Origin: Dehalococcoidia bacterium
GTDB taxonomy: Bacteria > Chloroflexota > Dehalococcoidia > GIF9 > AB-539-J10
DNA length: 8,047 bases
Reading direction: 5' to 3'
Assembly (NCBI GenBank): GCA_030603265.1
Contig: JAUVYD010000059.1
Location: 1 to 8,047 of the forward strand
In this document: positions 1-5,514 of the stretch, piece by piece
Position numbering within the stretch: position 1 is the stretch's first letter
How the letters are laid out: the number at the start of each line of letters is the position of its first letter
Made by a program: the position numbers and the translations under genes
Notes under the pieces: model-generated
Database searches by the model: none
What the model saw: the letters and a program-made list of their open reading frames with translations, nothing else
Told to the model about the DNA's origin: nothing

Positions 1-198
1 CTCAGGCGGCTGAAGGCGCATCTCGTCGATGCCCTTTCCTTCGGATACGTGTTTCGAAATCAGCGGTCGGGAGTAACCGGCATGCTCTTCCTCGGACAGC
101 ATAAGAACCGGGCTGGAGCCATCCGCCTTGCGCAGTTCGCGCGCCGCGGCCAGGCCGCCGGCCGAGTTCCCAACAATCACATACGTATACTTCTGCAT
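1..198 (-). CDS. FAD/NAD(P)-dependent oxidoreductase, N-terminal fragment
   Basis: The first 66 codons of a gene that leaves the window at its left edge. The protein opens with a Rossmann nucleotide-binding strand-turn-helix, VIVGNSAGG at residues 7-15, in which the second Gly of the usual GxGxxG is Ser. A second strand ends in acidic residues (VLMLSEEE, 31-38), as expected for contact with the FAD ribose. It is followed by GYSRPLISK (41-49), the conserved stretch of the NirB/rubredoxin-reductase-like pyridine nucleotide-disulfide oxidoreductases. The family moves electrons between NAD(P)H and an iron-sulfur or flavin partner. The ATG lies 29 nt after the hisH stop and fits the family N-terminus, although no strong Shine-Dalgarno precedes it. 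As the last visible gene of the ferredoxin/FMN operon, it is a plausible NAD(P)H-oxidising subunit. That role is inferred; the rest of the protein is unseen. Confidence 0.85.
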   Translation of the reverse strand, partial: MQKYTYVIVGNSAGGLAAARELRKADGSSPVLMLSEEEHAGYSRPLISKHVSEGKGIDEMRLQPPE

Positions 199-227
199 GC
201 GCTGATTACCATCGAGATGAGAAACGT

Positions 228-839
228 CTAGTGGAGGGCGTCCCTCAGGAAGTTGGCGTACACCCTCAGGCCCAGAGGGCCGCTCTTCTCGGGATGAAAC
301 TGCGTTGCTACCAGGTTGCTGGTCGCGACCGCGCTGCAGAACCGTGTGCCGTACTCGGTCTCGCCCAGGATTACGGACGGATTATCCGGCTGGGCGACGA
401 AACTGTGTACGAAGTAGAAGTTGGAGCCGTCGGGAATCCCTCGAAACAGGGGGCTCTCAAACTTGTAATGCACCTGGTTCCATCCCATGTGAGGAATCTT
501 GAGCCCCTGTGGCAGCCGCGTCACGCGTCCGGGCAGAACACCCAGGCAGTCCTGCCCGCCCCCCTCTTCGGATTGAGAGAACAGAACCTGGAGTCCCATG
601 CAGATTCCCATGAAGGGGCGATCGGCCTCGATCCATTGGACGACGGCATCGGCAAGACCTCTTGCCCGCAGGTTCTCCATCGTGTCGGCGGCCGCCCCCA
701 CACCTGGTAGAATCACGGCGCGGGCGCTACGCAAGTCCGATGGCGACTGAGCCACGGTCGCGTGGCACCCGACGCGGTGCAGCGCGGACAGCACACTTCG
801 AATGTTGCCTGCACCGTAGTCGATGATAGCGACATTCAT
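228..839 (-). CDS. hisH: Imidazole glycerol phosphate synthase, glutaminase subunit HisH
   Basis: A class I (triad) glutamine amidotransferase of 203 residues, the usual HisH length. In histidine biosynthesis it hydrolyses glutamine and passes ammonia to HisF, which forms IGP and AICAR in the cytoplasm. The opening NVAIIDYGAGN (2-12), the oxyanion strand PGVGA (45-49), the nucleophile elbow GICMGLQ with Cys80, and FHPEKSG with His182 and Glu184 are all present, as is the HisH-specific YFVHSF (142-147). Nothing suggests an inactive enzyme. The ATG at 839 is 20 nt after the preceding gene, with a modest GGGTGA ribosome site. No hisF, hisA or other his gene is in view; the neighbours are redox genes of glutamate-synthase type. 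It may simply be a his gene caught in this operon, or may serve it as an ammonia source, for which there is no direct evidence. Confidence 0.96.
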   Translation of the reverse strand: MNVAIIDYGAGNIRSVLSALHRVGCHATVAQSPSDLRSARAVILPGVGAAADTMENLRARGLADAVVQWIEADRPFMGICMGLQVLFSQSEEGGGQDCLGVLPGRVTRLPQGLKIPHMGWNQVHYKFESPLFRGIPDGSNFYFVHSFVAQPDNPSVILGETEYGTRFCSAVATSNLVATQFHPEKSGPLGLRVYANFLRDALH

Positions 840-859
840 GATTCACCCGCTTCGCACTC

Positions 860-1228
860 TCAGTTTTGCACTGCCACACGGACGATGTTCTGGCGGGCGA
901 TAGCCGTCTGAGTGGCGCCTTCTTTCACCACCACATACGTTTGCTCGAGCATCTCGTAGTCGCCGTTCTCGACCGATGTCGAGTCCCAGAGTATCGGGAA
1001 GTTCGAGTCCTTTTCGCCCGATGTACCGACTTGCAGCCATGTGTCCTGCCCAACCCTGCGGATGTACCGGTCGTTTATTATCCCCAAGATGGGGCCGGAA
1101 AGTCCCATTGAGTCGAGTTCCCTTCTTAGCAGCGCTTCGTCGACCTCAGCCTTGAACAGGGTCCGGCCGGATAGGACCCGAGAGGTGTCAGGCGTTGCGG
1201 TGAAATGAAGTCCCCAATTGATAGACAT
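860..1228 (-). CDS. Small protein of unknown function with an Ig-like beta-sandwich signature
   Basis: I do not recognise a named family. The 122-residue protein starts at an ATG preceded by a near-perfect AGGAGGTGA ribosome site, so translation is well supported. The N-terminal part (about 1-50) has a charged helix-like stretch (KAEVDEALLRRELDS, 26-40). From about residue 55 it reads as alternating beta strands: YIRRVG, TWLQVG, NFPILWDST (77-84), VENGDYEML (86-94), TYVVVKEG and QNIVRVAVQN. The pattern W-D-[ST]-x(3)-[EN]-NG-x-Y, followed by strands, resembles the end of bacterial Ig-like or Big-type domains. There is no signal peptide or membrane segment and no cysteine, so it is probably a cytoplasmic non-redox protein. 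It sits between the FMN glutamate-synthase-like gene (101-nt gap) and hisH (20-nt gap) in one operon, which suggests an accessory or structural partner of that enzyme. This is inference. Confidence 0.8.
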   Translation of the reverse strand: MSINWGLHFTATPDTSRVLSGRTLFKAEVDEALLRRELDSMGLSGPILGIINDRYIRRVGQDTWLQVGTSGEKDSNFPILWDSTSVENGDYEMLEQTYVVVKEGATQTAIARQNIVRVAVQN

Positions 1229-1230
1229 GA

Positions 1231-1240
1231 CTCACCTCCT
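1231..1240 (-). promoter_or_regulatory. Strong ribosome binding site of the Ig-like protein gene
   Basis: The minus strand reads AGGAGGTGAG here, with six bases between AGGAGG and the ATG at 1228. This near-complete anti-16S match fixes the start codon and supports the gene as real even without a recognised family. Confidence 0.85.
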
Positions 1241-1244
1241 GTAG

Positions 1245-1286
1245 TTAGCGTGTGCTCTTGCGGAGGCATCGGTCCAACCGCCGCAA
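1245..1286 (-). CDS. Possible 13-codon basic mini-ORF in the intergenic gap
   Basis: In the 101-nt gap after the FMN glutamate-synthase gene, the minus strand carries GGGGAGGT (1300-1293), a strong ribosome site that no long gene explains. Seven bases after its GGAGG core is a TTG codon that opens a short frame, MRRLDRCLRKSTR, ending in TAA at 1245. That is 16 bases before the next ATG. The predicted peptide is strongly basic. It could be a leader peptide or simply a means of keeping ribosomes moving to the next gene. It lies over an inverted repeat (1258-1286). The evidence is only the ribosome site and its spacing, and TTG is an uncommon start. Confidence 0.25.
   Translation of the reverse strand: MRRLDRCLRKSTR
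1258..1286. repeat. Nested inverted repeat in the intergenic gap
   Basis: TTGCGG at 1258-1263 pairs with CCGCAA at 1281-1286. Inside it, CGGT (1270-1273) pairs with ACCG (1277-1280) across a three-base loop, leaving a six-base bulge on one side. The total is ten pairs. No T tract follows on either strand, so it is not an intrinsic terminator. In the operon mRNA it would form a hairpin just before the Ig-like protein gene, perhaps a processing or stability element. Confidence 0.4.
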
Positions 1287-1329
1287 ATGAGTACCTCCCC
1301 GGCAGGAATGTGGCCGGATAGAGGTGGAC

Positions 1330-2922
1330 TTAGCTGTCGAGTACGGCTAGTGCCTCCTGTCTGTACGCATCCATCAGGTACGGAATGCCGGTGACCTTCG
1401 CACACTCCTCCGTCAGCGACATAAGGTCGTTGCGGCTGATGGCTGTGACGTTGAAGTTGCGGTTGCCGGCCATGAGTTGCTGAAGTCCGACCTTCAGCTT
1501 TTGAGCATAGCTGTAGAAGCCGATGGCGCCGAGCGGGATGTTTCGCATCTCATCAGCACCGACGATGTTCTTGACTTCCTCCCAGCACACGAAGATCTCC
1601 TCCGGCGTCGAGCCGAACTGGCCGACCGTCTTCGGAAGCTTTCCGTCCTCTATCCACTTGGCGATGTTCTTGCCGACCATGCCGGGAATCATCAGGGCAC
1701 GCCCCATGCAGACAGCCTTCACAAACGGAGCACCCATGGCGAGGGCCTTGAAGATTCCGTCTTCGCTGCTGAAGCCGCCGGCGAAAGCGATGTCGGGAAC
1801 CCGCTCGCCCTTTGCGGTCAGGCGCCTGGCGAAGTCGTACGCTGCCGAGTGTAGATAGAGGCTCGGCATGCCCCACTCTTCCATCATGCGCCAGGGACTC
1901 ATACCTGTGCCGCCAGGCGCACCGTCGATGGTGAGCAAGTCAATCTTGGCCTTGGAGCCCCACTTGATGGCCATAGCCAGCTCGCGCAGGCCGTAGGCGC
2001 CTGTCTTCAACGTGATTCTCTTGAAGCCGACATCGCGAAGTCGCTGAACCTCGTTGAAGAAACCCTCTTCGCTGACGAACCCAAGGCGGCTGTGTCGCTC
2101 GAACTCCTTCAGGGCGCCGCTCTTGAAGGCTGCCTGGTTCATCGGGTCGGACGGGTCAGGGGTCACGATGTAGCCGCGTTCCTGCAACTGCAGTGCGCGC
2201 TCAAGGCTGGCTACCTTTATCTCGCCGCCGATGCACTTGGCCCCCTGGCCCCACTTCAACTCGATTGTATCGAGTCCATGCTTCTTGTGGACATACTCGC
2301 CGGCGCCCAGACGGGTATCCTCCACATTCAGCTGAACGAGAATCTCACCGTAGCCGTCGTGGTAGCGGCGATAGGTCTCGATCCTGCGGTCCATGTCGGG
2401 GGCTGAGACAACCTTGCCACCGGAATCACGTTCCAGTAGTGGGTCAATGCCGCAGACATTCTCGCCGCAGACCAGCGTGACGCCGCTCAGTGCAGCGCCA
2501 ATCGCGAAGTGCTCCCAGTTCTTGCGCGCAATCTCGGTGGACCCGAGGGCTCCCGTGAACACGGGGACCCGCAGCTTCACCTTCTTTTCCCAGCCGTACT
2601 CGGTCTCCGTGTTGACTGCCGGGAAGGTTGCCGTGTCCGGGCCTGCAGGCACGCCCTCGGGGAGCCCCTTTGCGCCCATGGCATAGCCCTGGATGTTAAG
2701 GTGCGAGTAGTCTATCGGGTAGTCCTTGTCACCGCCGGCGGTTATCTCGCCGAACGGGTCTGGGTAGATGAGTTCACGCCCACGGAAGCTGGCCTTGAAG
2801 ACCTCGCAGTTACCGGTGCATCCGTCAACGCAACGTGAGCATAAGCCACTCATCGGCACAACATCGCGTGACCGATTGGCAGTTCGCGTTGCATCATTCG
2901 AGTTAGGTTTTCTGAGATTCAC
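1330..2922 (-). CDS. FMN-binding glutamate-synthase family protein (stand-alone GltB2-type)
   Basis: A 530-residue protein made mainly of the FMN-binding (beta/alpha)8 barrel of glutamate synthase, encoded here as a separate subunit. Family landmarks are ELKWGQGAKCIGGEI (221-235), the phosphate-binding DGAPGGTGMSPW (333-344) and the glycine-rich AFAGGFSSEDG (379-389). In glutamate synthase this barrel reduces 2-iminoglutarate to glutamate. The frame stays open upstream to 3042, but that would run into the ferredoxin gene. A GTG at 2922, seven bases after AAGGAGG, is the convincing start. Two things are odd. The usual [3Fe-4S] motif C-x5-C-x4-C is absent near the C-terminal half of the barrel. 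Instead there is an N-terminal cluster C28-x2-C31-x3-C35-x3-C39 that could hold a [4Fe-4S] centre. No glutaminase or GXGXG domain is fused. The substrate is therefore uncertain: glutamate synthesis is likely but not shown. Confidence 0.92.
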   Translation of the reverse strand: MNLRKPNSNDATRTANRSRDVVPMSGLCSRCVDGCTGNCEVFKASFRGRELIYPDPFGEITAGGDKDYPIDYSHLNIQGYAMGAKGLPEGVPAGPDTATFPAVNTETEYGWEKKVKLRVPVFTGALGSTEIARKNWEHFAIGAALSGVTLVCGENVCGIDPLLERDSGGKVVSAPDMDRRIETYRRYHDGYGEILVQLNVEDTRLGAGEYVHKKHGLDTIELKWGQGAKCIGGEIKVASLERALQLQERGYIVTPDPSDPMNQAAFKSGALKEFERHSRLGFVSEEGFFNEVQRLRDVGFKRITLKTGAYGLRELAMAIKWGSKAKIDLLTIDGAPGGTGMSPWRMMEEWGMPSLYLHSAAYDFARRLTAKGERVPDIAFAGGFSSEDGIFKALAMGAPFVKAVCMGRALMIPGMVGKNIAKWIEDGKLPKTVGQFGSTPEEIFVCWEEVKNIVGADEMRNIPLGAIGFYSYAQKLKVGLQQLMAGNRNFNVTAISRNDLMSLTEECAKVTGIPYLMDAYRQEALAVLDS

Positions 2923-2928
2923 AGCGGG

Positions 2929-2936
2929 ACCTCCTT
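2929..2936 (-). promoter_or_regulatory. Ribosome binding site that sets the GTG start of the FMN protein
   Basis: The minus strand reads AAGGAGGT, with seven bases between AGGAGG and GTG at 2922. It decides for this start over the longer open frame beginning at 3042, which would overlap the ferredoxin gene by 88 nt. The resulting 32-nt gap to the ferredoxin stop is normal for an operon. Confidence 0.85.
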
Positions 2937-2954
2937 CGTCAGGTTGTACAAAAA

Positions 2955-3443
2955 TCACACAAGAACCGGCTCTCTCGCCGGATTGCGAACGATTCCATCG
3001 GCAGCCTCCTCTTCCTTCACCACGAGGGCCCCGTTCGGACACACGGTCACGCAGAGGGGAATGTCCCGGTCAAGGCAGCCGTCGCACTTGACCATCGTGC
3101 TTGTCTCACTATCCCTCGTAATCGCACCGAAGGGGCAAACCAGCGTACAGGTGCCGCAACTGATGCATCGCTCGTGGTCAAGCAGGACAAGTCCGCTGTC
3201 CACGTCCCTGTACAGGGCGCCGGTCAGGCAGGCCTCGACGCAAGGCGCGTCATCGCAGTGGTGGCATCTGACCGAGATTGCTCGTGTGCCGAGGCTCTCC
3301 ACACGAATGCCGCCTGTCGGTGGAGCCGAACTCTTCTTGAATGCCTTCACCAGGTTGTCCTCGCCTGTCTGGTGAGCCTCACAATGCACGCGGCAGAGGC
3401 CGCAACCCATGCACAGTTCCTCTCTGACATACACTCGTCTCAT
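2955..3443 (-). CDS. Polyferredoxin-type electron-transfer subunit with four [4Fe-4S] motifs
   Basis: A 162-residue HycB/DmsB-like iron-sulfur protein with sixteen cysteines in four groups: C11-x2-C14-x2-C17-x3-C21, C60-x2-C63-x4-C68-x3-C72, C93-x2-C96-x2-C99-x3-C103 and C120-x2-C123-x7-C131-x3-C135. In this family the groups are shared between paired clusters, giving four [4Fe-4S] centres that form an electron wire. There is no Tat or Sec signal and no membrane anchor, so it acts in the cytoplasm. It is the first gene of the minus-strand operon, 32 nt ahead of the FMN glutamate-synthase-like gene, and probably feeds that enzyme electrons from the FAD oxidoreductase or from a soluble ferredoxin. 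The ATG at 3443 follows AAGGGTGA at good spacing. The family is clear; the partner assignment comes from context. Confidence 0.93.
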   Translation of the reverse strand: MRRVYVREELCMGCGLCRVHCEAHQTGEDNLVKAFKKSSAPPTGGIRVESLGTRAISVRCHHCDDAPCVEACLTGALYRDVDSGLVLLDHERCISCGTCTLVCPFGAITRDSETSTMVKCDGCLDRDIPLCVTVCPNGALVVKEEEAADGIVRNPAREPVLV

Positions 3444-3498
3444 TCTGAATCACCCTTGGCAGAAGTGATGCGGCCAACGGCCACCGTCTGCCGCTAGG

Positions 3499-3527
3499 AG
3501 ACTATCATGCACTGGGCACCGTGTCAA
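3499..3527 (-). promoter_or_regulatory. Promoter of the ferredoxin/FMN operon
   Basis: On the minus strand a perfect -35 TTGACA (3527-3522) is followed, after 17 bases, by TAGTCT (3504-3499). The -10 matches only at T1, A2 and T6, but it is preceded by TGA, an extended -10 element. Transcription would start near 3492, giving a leader of about 50 nt before the ferredoxin ATG. No better promoter is visible on this strand in the divergent gap. Confidence 0.65.
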
Positions 3528-3552
3528 GCAGAGACTATGCTAAACTATCATG
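3501..3552. repeat. Three ACTAT repeats, candidate operator
   Basis: ACTATCATG occurs at 3501-3509 and again at 3544-3552. A third, shorter copy, ACTATGC, is at 3534-3540, and GAGACTAT is shared by the first and third. Start-to-start distances are 33, 10 and 43 bases, close to whole helical turns. The first copy covers the -10 region of the ferredoxin promoter and the others lie just upstream of its -35, as expected for sites of one regulator. No regulator gene is in the window. Confidence 0.4.
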
Positions 3553-3667
3553 TGGCGAGGGTGAATGCGTCGCAGGCAGACGGGCGCTGAAACGGCAGTG
3601 GACATTCGTATCGCTTGCCGTCACGATTGGCAGCAAGACCTCGCGCAGGCCGCTAGTCTGCTTGCGA

Positions 3668-3696
3668 TTGACAGCGGAAGCAGCGATTCCTATAAT
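3668..3696 (+). promoter_or_regulatory. Consensus sigma-70 promoter of pyrG
   Basis: TTGACA (3668-3673) and TATAAT (3691-3696) are both perfect and separated by exactly 17 bases. Transcription would begin near A3703, leaving a leader of about 27 nt before the pyrG ATG at 3730. That is too short for an elaborate attenuator. The position also rules out an upstream start for pyrG in the longer open frame that begins at 3565. Confidence 0.88.
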
Positions 3697-3729
3697 GCAC
3701 TCAGGCGTGTTTCCTTGCACCCGCGCGAT

Positions 3730-5358
3730 ATGGCCAAGCACATTTTTGTAACGGGTGGTGTTGTCAGTTCGGTTGGCAAGGGAATCACCGTCGCTTCCAT
3801 CGGCGCACTCCTCAAGGCCCGCGGAGTCAACGTCGCTGTCCAGAAACTCGATCCCTATCTCAATGTCGATCCCGGCACGATGTCGCCCTATCAGCATGGT
3901 GAGGTCTTCGTTACCGAGGATGGTGCTGAGACAGACCTCGATCTCGGCCACTACGAGCGATTCATAGGAGTGGACCTGACGGCGGACGCCAACGCCACCT
4001 CGGGGAAAGTCTACAGTTCCGTTATCAGTAAGGAACGGGAGGGACAGTTTCTCGGGGGAACTATCCAGGTGGTCCCTCACGTAACCGACGAAATCAAGAG
4101 GACCATCTTGCAGTGTGCGGCCCGCATCAATGCCGATGTGTTGATCACTGAGATAGGTGGCACTGTCGGCGACATTGAGGGGCAGCCCTTCATAGAGGCT
4201 ATCCGCCAGATGCGCAAGGATGTGGGACGTGAGAACGTGACGTACGTCCATGTCACATACCTCCCTCACCTTGCATCAACAGGCGAACTCAAGACCAAAC
4301 CCACACAGCACAGCGTGAGAGAGCTGCGCAGCATGGGAATACAACCTGACATAATTGTCTGTCGCAGCGACTTTGACATGCCGGACGAGCTGCGCGACAA
4401 GATCGCGCTCTTCTGCGATGTGCCCCGGGAGGCAGTCATACCTCTGCCCACAGTCGACAGTATCTACGAAGTGCCTCTCGTGCTTGCGGATGTGGGGATG
4501 GGCGAACTGGTGGCAGCCAGGCTCGGCCTGTCCGAAGCACGGGGAGACCTGTCGGTGTGGGAGAACATCGTGGAGCGGTTGCGCAACGCCCACGAGCCCG
4601 TATCGATTGCGCTGGTCGGCAAATACGTTGAACTTGAGGACACATACCTGTCGGTCCGTGAGTCCCTCAAGCACGCGGCCCTTCTCCATGGAAAGTCTCT
4701 GGACCTCTTCTGGGTGCACTCAGAGCAGCTTGATGACCGCAACGCTGCTGCGCAGCTGTCCGGTGCGCACGGTATCGTAGTTCCGGGAGGGTTTGGAATA
4801 CGCGGCATAGAGGGCATGATTACTGCCGCCCGGTACGCGAGAGAGAACTCAATCCCATATCTCGGGCTCTGCCTGGGAATGCAGGTCATGGTTATTGAGT
4901 TCGCTCGTAGTGTGTTCCAATCGGACAGTGTCAACTCGACCGAGTTCGAGCCGGATGTCGAGTACCCCGTTATCGACCTGTTGCCGGAACAGCGCGCGGT
5001 CGAGCAGATGGGTGGCACAATGCGCCTTGGCAGCTACCCGTGCACGCTTGTTCCGGGCACACGCGCCTTCGAGGCGTACGGAGTGGGCGCCACGCGGGAG
5101 CGACACCGTCACCGGTACGAGTTCAACAATGACTACCGCGACGCTCTATCGTTGGCGGGGTTGCAGTTCAGTGGTGTCTCGCAAGACGGCCGGCTGGTGG
5201 AGATTGCGGAGGTGCATGACCACCCGTGGATGGTCGGCTGTCAATTCCATCCCGAGTTCAGGTCCCGGCCGGACCGTCCACACCCCCTGTTCGCCGCATT
5301 CATTGGCGCCGCGATTGAGGCAGTGCCTCCCGGCGAGCAGTCCCAACTGCCCCTGTAG
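3730..5358 (+). CDS. pyrG: CTP synthase
   Basis: A full-length 542-residue CTP synthase, which uses ATP and glutamine to aminate UTP to CTP, the last step of pyrimidine nucleotide synthesis. The synthetase domain opens with KHIFVTGGVVSSVGKG (3-18), the P-loop-like nucleotide site. It contains EIGGTVGDIEGQPF (141-154) and the UTP-site stretch KTKPTQHSVREL (188-199). The C-terminal class I glutaminase domain starts near 290 and shows PGGFGIRG (352-359), GLCLGMQ with Cys381, and FHPEF with His507 and Glu509, so the triad is intact. The frame is open back to 3565, but the MAKHIF start is the conserved one and lies 27 nt after the predicted transcript start. No good Shine-Dalgarno is visible before it. 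No terminator follows. The gene is divergent from the ferredoxin operon, and the tRNA-Glu gene lies 50 nt downstream. Confidence 0.99.
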   Translation: MAKHIFVTGGVVSSVGKGITVASIGALLKARGVNVAVQKLDPYLNVDPGTMSPYQHGEVFVTEDGAETDLDLGHYERFIGVDLTADANATSGKVYSSVISKEREGQFLGGTIQVVPHVTDEIKRTILQCAARINADVLITEIGGTVGDIEGQPFIEAIRQMRKDVGRENVTYVHVTYLPHLASTGELKTKPTQHSVRELRSMGIQPDIIVCRSDFDMPDELRDKIALFCDVPREAVIPLPTVDSIYEVPLVLADVGMGELVAARLGLSEARGDLSVWENIVERLRNAHEPVSIALVGKYVELEDTYLSVRESLKHAALLHGKSLDLFWVHSEQLDDRNAAAQLSGAHGIVVPGGFGIRGIEGMITAARYARENSIPYLGLCLGMQVMVIEFARSVFQSDSVNSTEFEPDVEYPVIDLLPEQRAVEQMGGTMRLGSYPCTLVPGTRAFEAYGVGATRERHRHRYEFNNDYRDALSLAGLQFSGVSQDGRLVEIAEVHDHPWMVGCQFHPEFRSRPDRPHPLFAAFIGAAIEAVPPGEQSQLPL

Positions 5359-5359
5359 C

Positions 5360-5389
5360 TTGACGACTCACGCCCTGACAGCATAAACT
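5360..5389 (+). promoter_or_regulatory. Probable promoter of the tRNA-Glu/trpS unit
   Basis: TTGACG (5360-5365, five of six consensus bases) is followed after 18 bases by TAAACT (5384-5389, four of six, with TA and the final T). A start near 5396 would lie about 13 nt before the mature tRNA. The -35 begins two bases after the pyrG stop codon. The overlapping CATAAA at 5382-5387 is an alternative -10. Confidence 0.5.
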
Positions 5390-5408
5390 TCACACTCAAT
5401 TCCTGCGT

Positions 5409-5485
5409 GGCGCATTCGTCTAGGGGTTTAGGACGCCGCCCTCTCAAGGCGGAGATCACCGGTTCGAATCCGGTATGCGCTACCA
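5409..5485 (+). tRNA. tRNA-Glu, anticodon CTC, with encoded CCA
   Basis: All arms fold. The acceptor GGCGCAT pairs with ATGCGCT (a G1-U72 wobble, then six Watson-Crick pairs). The D stem is GTCT/GGAC. The anticodon stem CCGCC/GGCGG has the seven-base loop CTCTCAA, giving anticodon CTC, which reads GAG. The T stem ACCGG/CCGGT encloses TTCGAAT. The discriminator is A and CCA is encoded at 5483-5485. The D arm (TCGTCTAGGGG...AGGAC) is typical of bacterial tRNA-Glu. In organisms that use GatCAB, Glu charging is linked to the mischarging route for Gln-tRNA, and gatA lies 1.2 kb away. The trpS start is 29 nt downstream with no promoter between, so the two are probably cotranscribed. Confidence 0.98.
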
Positions 5486-5514
5486 ATTTCCTTATCCATG
5501 GGAGTCACGACCAT

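Noticed and set aside
231..710. A 159-codon plus-strand open frame across hisH
   Set aside because: It is the antisense of hisH, whose triad and length are fully conserved.
1232..1288. Alternative small frame with an ATT start ending in the TGA inside the next gene's ribosome site
   Set aside because: ATT starts are very rare. The TTG frame uses the same ribosome site at better spacing.
2923..3042. N-terminal extension of the FMN protein up to 3042
   Set aside because: It would overlap the ferredoxin gene by 88 nt and begins with low-complexity Arg/Gly-rich residues. The GTG at 2922 has a near-perfect ribosome site.
3612..3636. Imperfect inverted repeat (CTTGCC / GGCAGCAAG) upstream of the pyrG promoter
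   Set aside because: The stem is interrupted and short, and there is no T tract or link to either promoter.
3565..3729. N-terminal extension of pyrG up to 3565
   Set aside because: It starts upstream of the consensus promoter at 3668-3696, and CTP synthase begins at the MAKHIF-type start.
3535..4269. A 244-codon minus-strand open frame antisense to the start of pyrG
   Set aside because: It lies over the most conserved part of pyrG, has no recognisable domain, and is the usual shadow frame in G+C-rich coding DNA.
4276..5018. Overlapping minus-strand open frames (147 and 184 codons) antisense to pyrG
   Set aside because: Pure shadows of a strongly supported gene. Their residue composition is irregular and they have no ribosome site.
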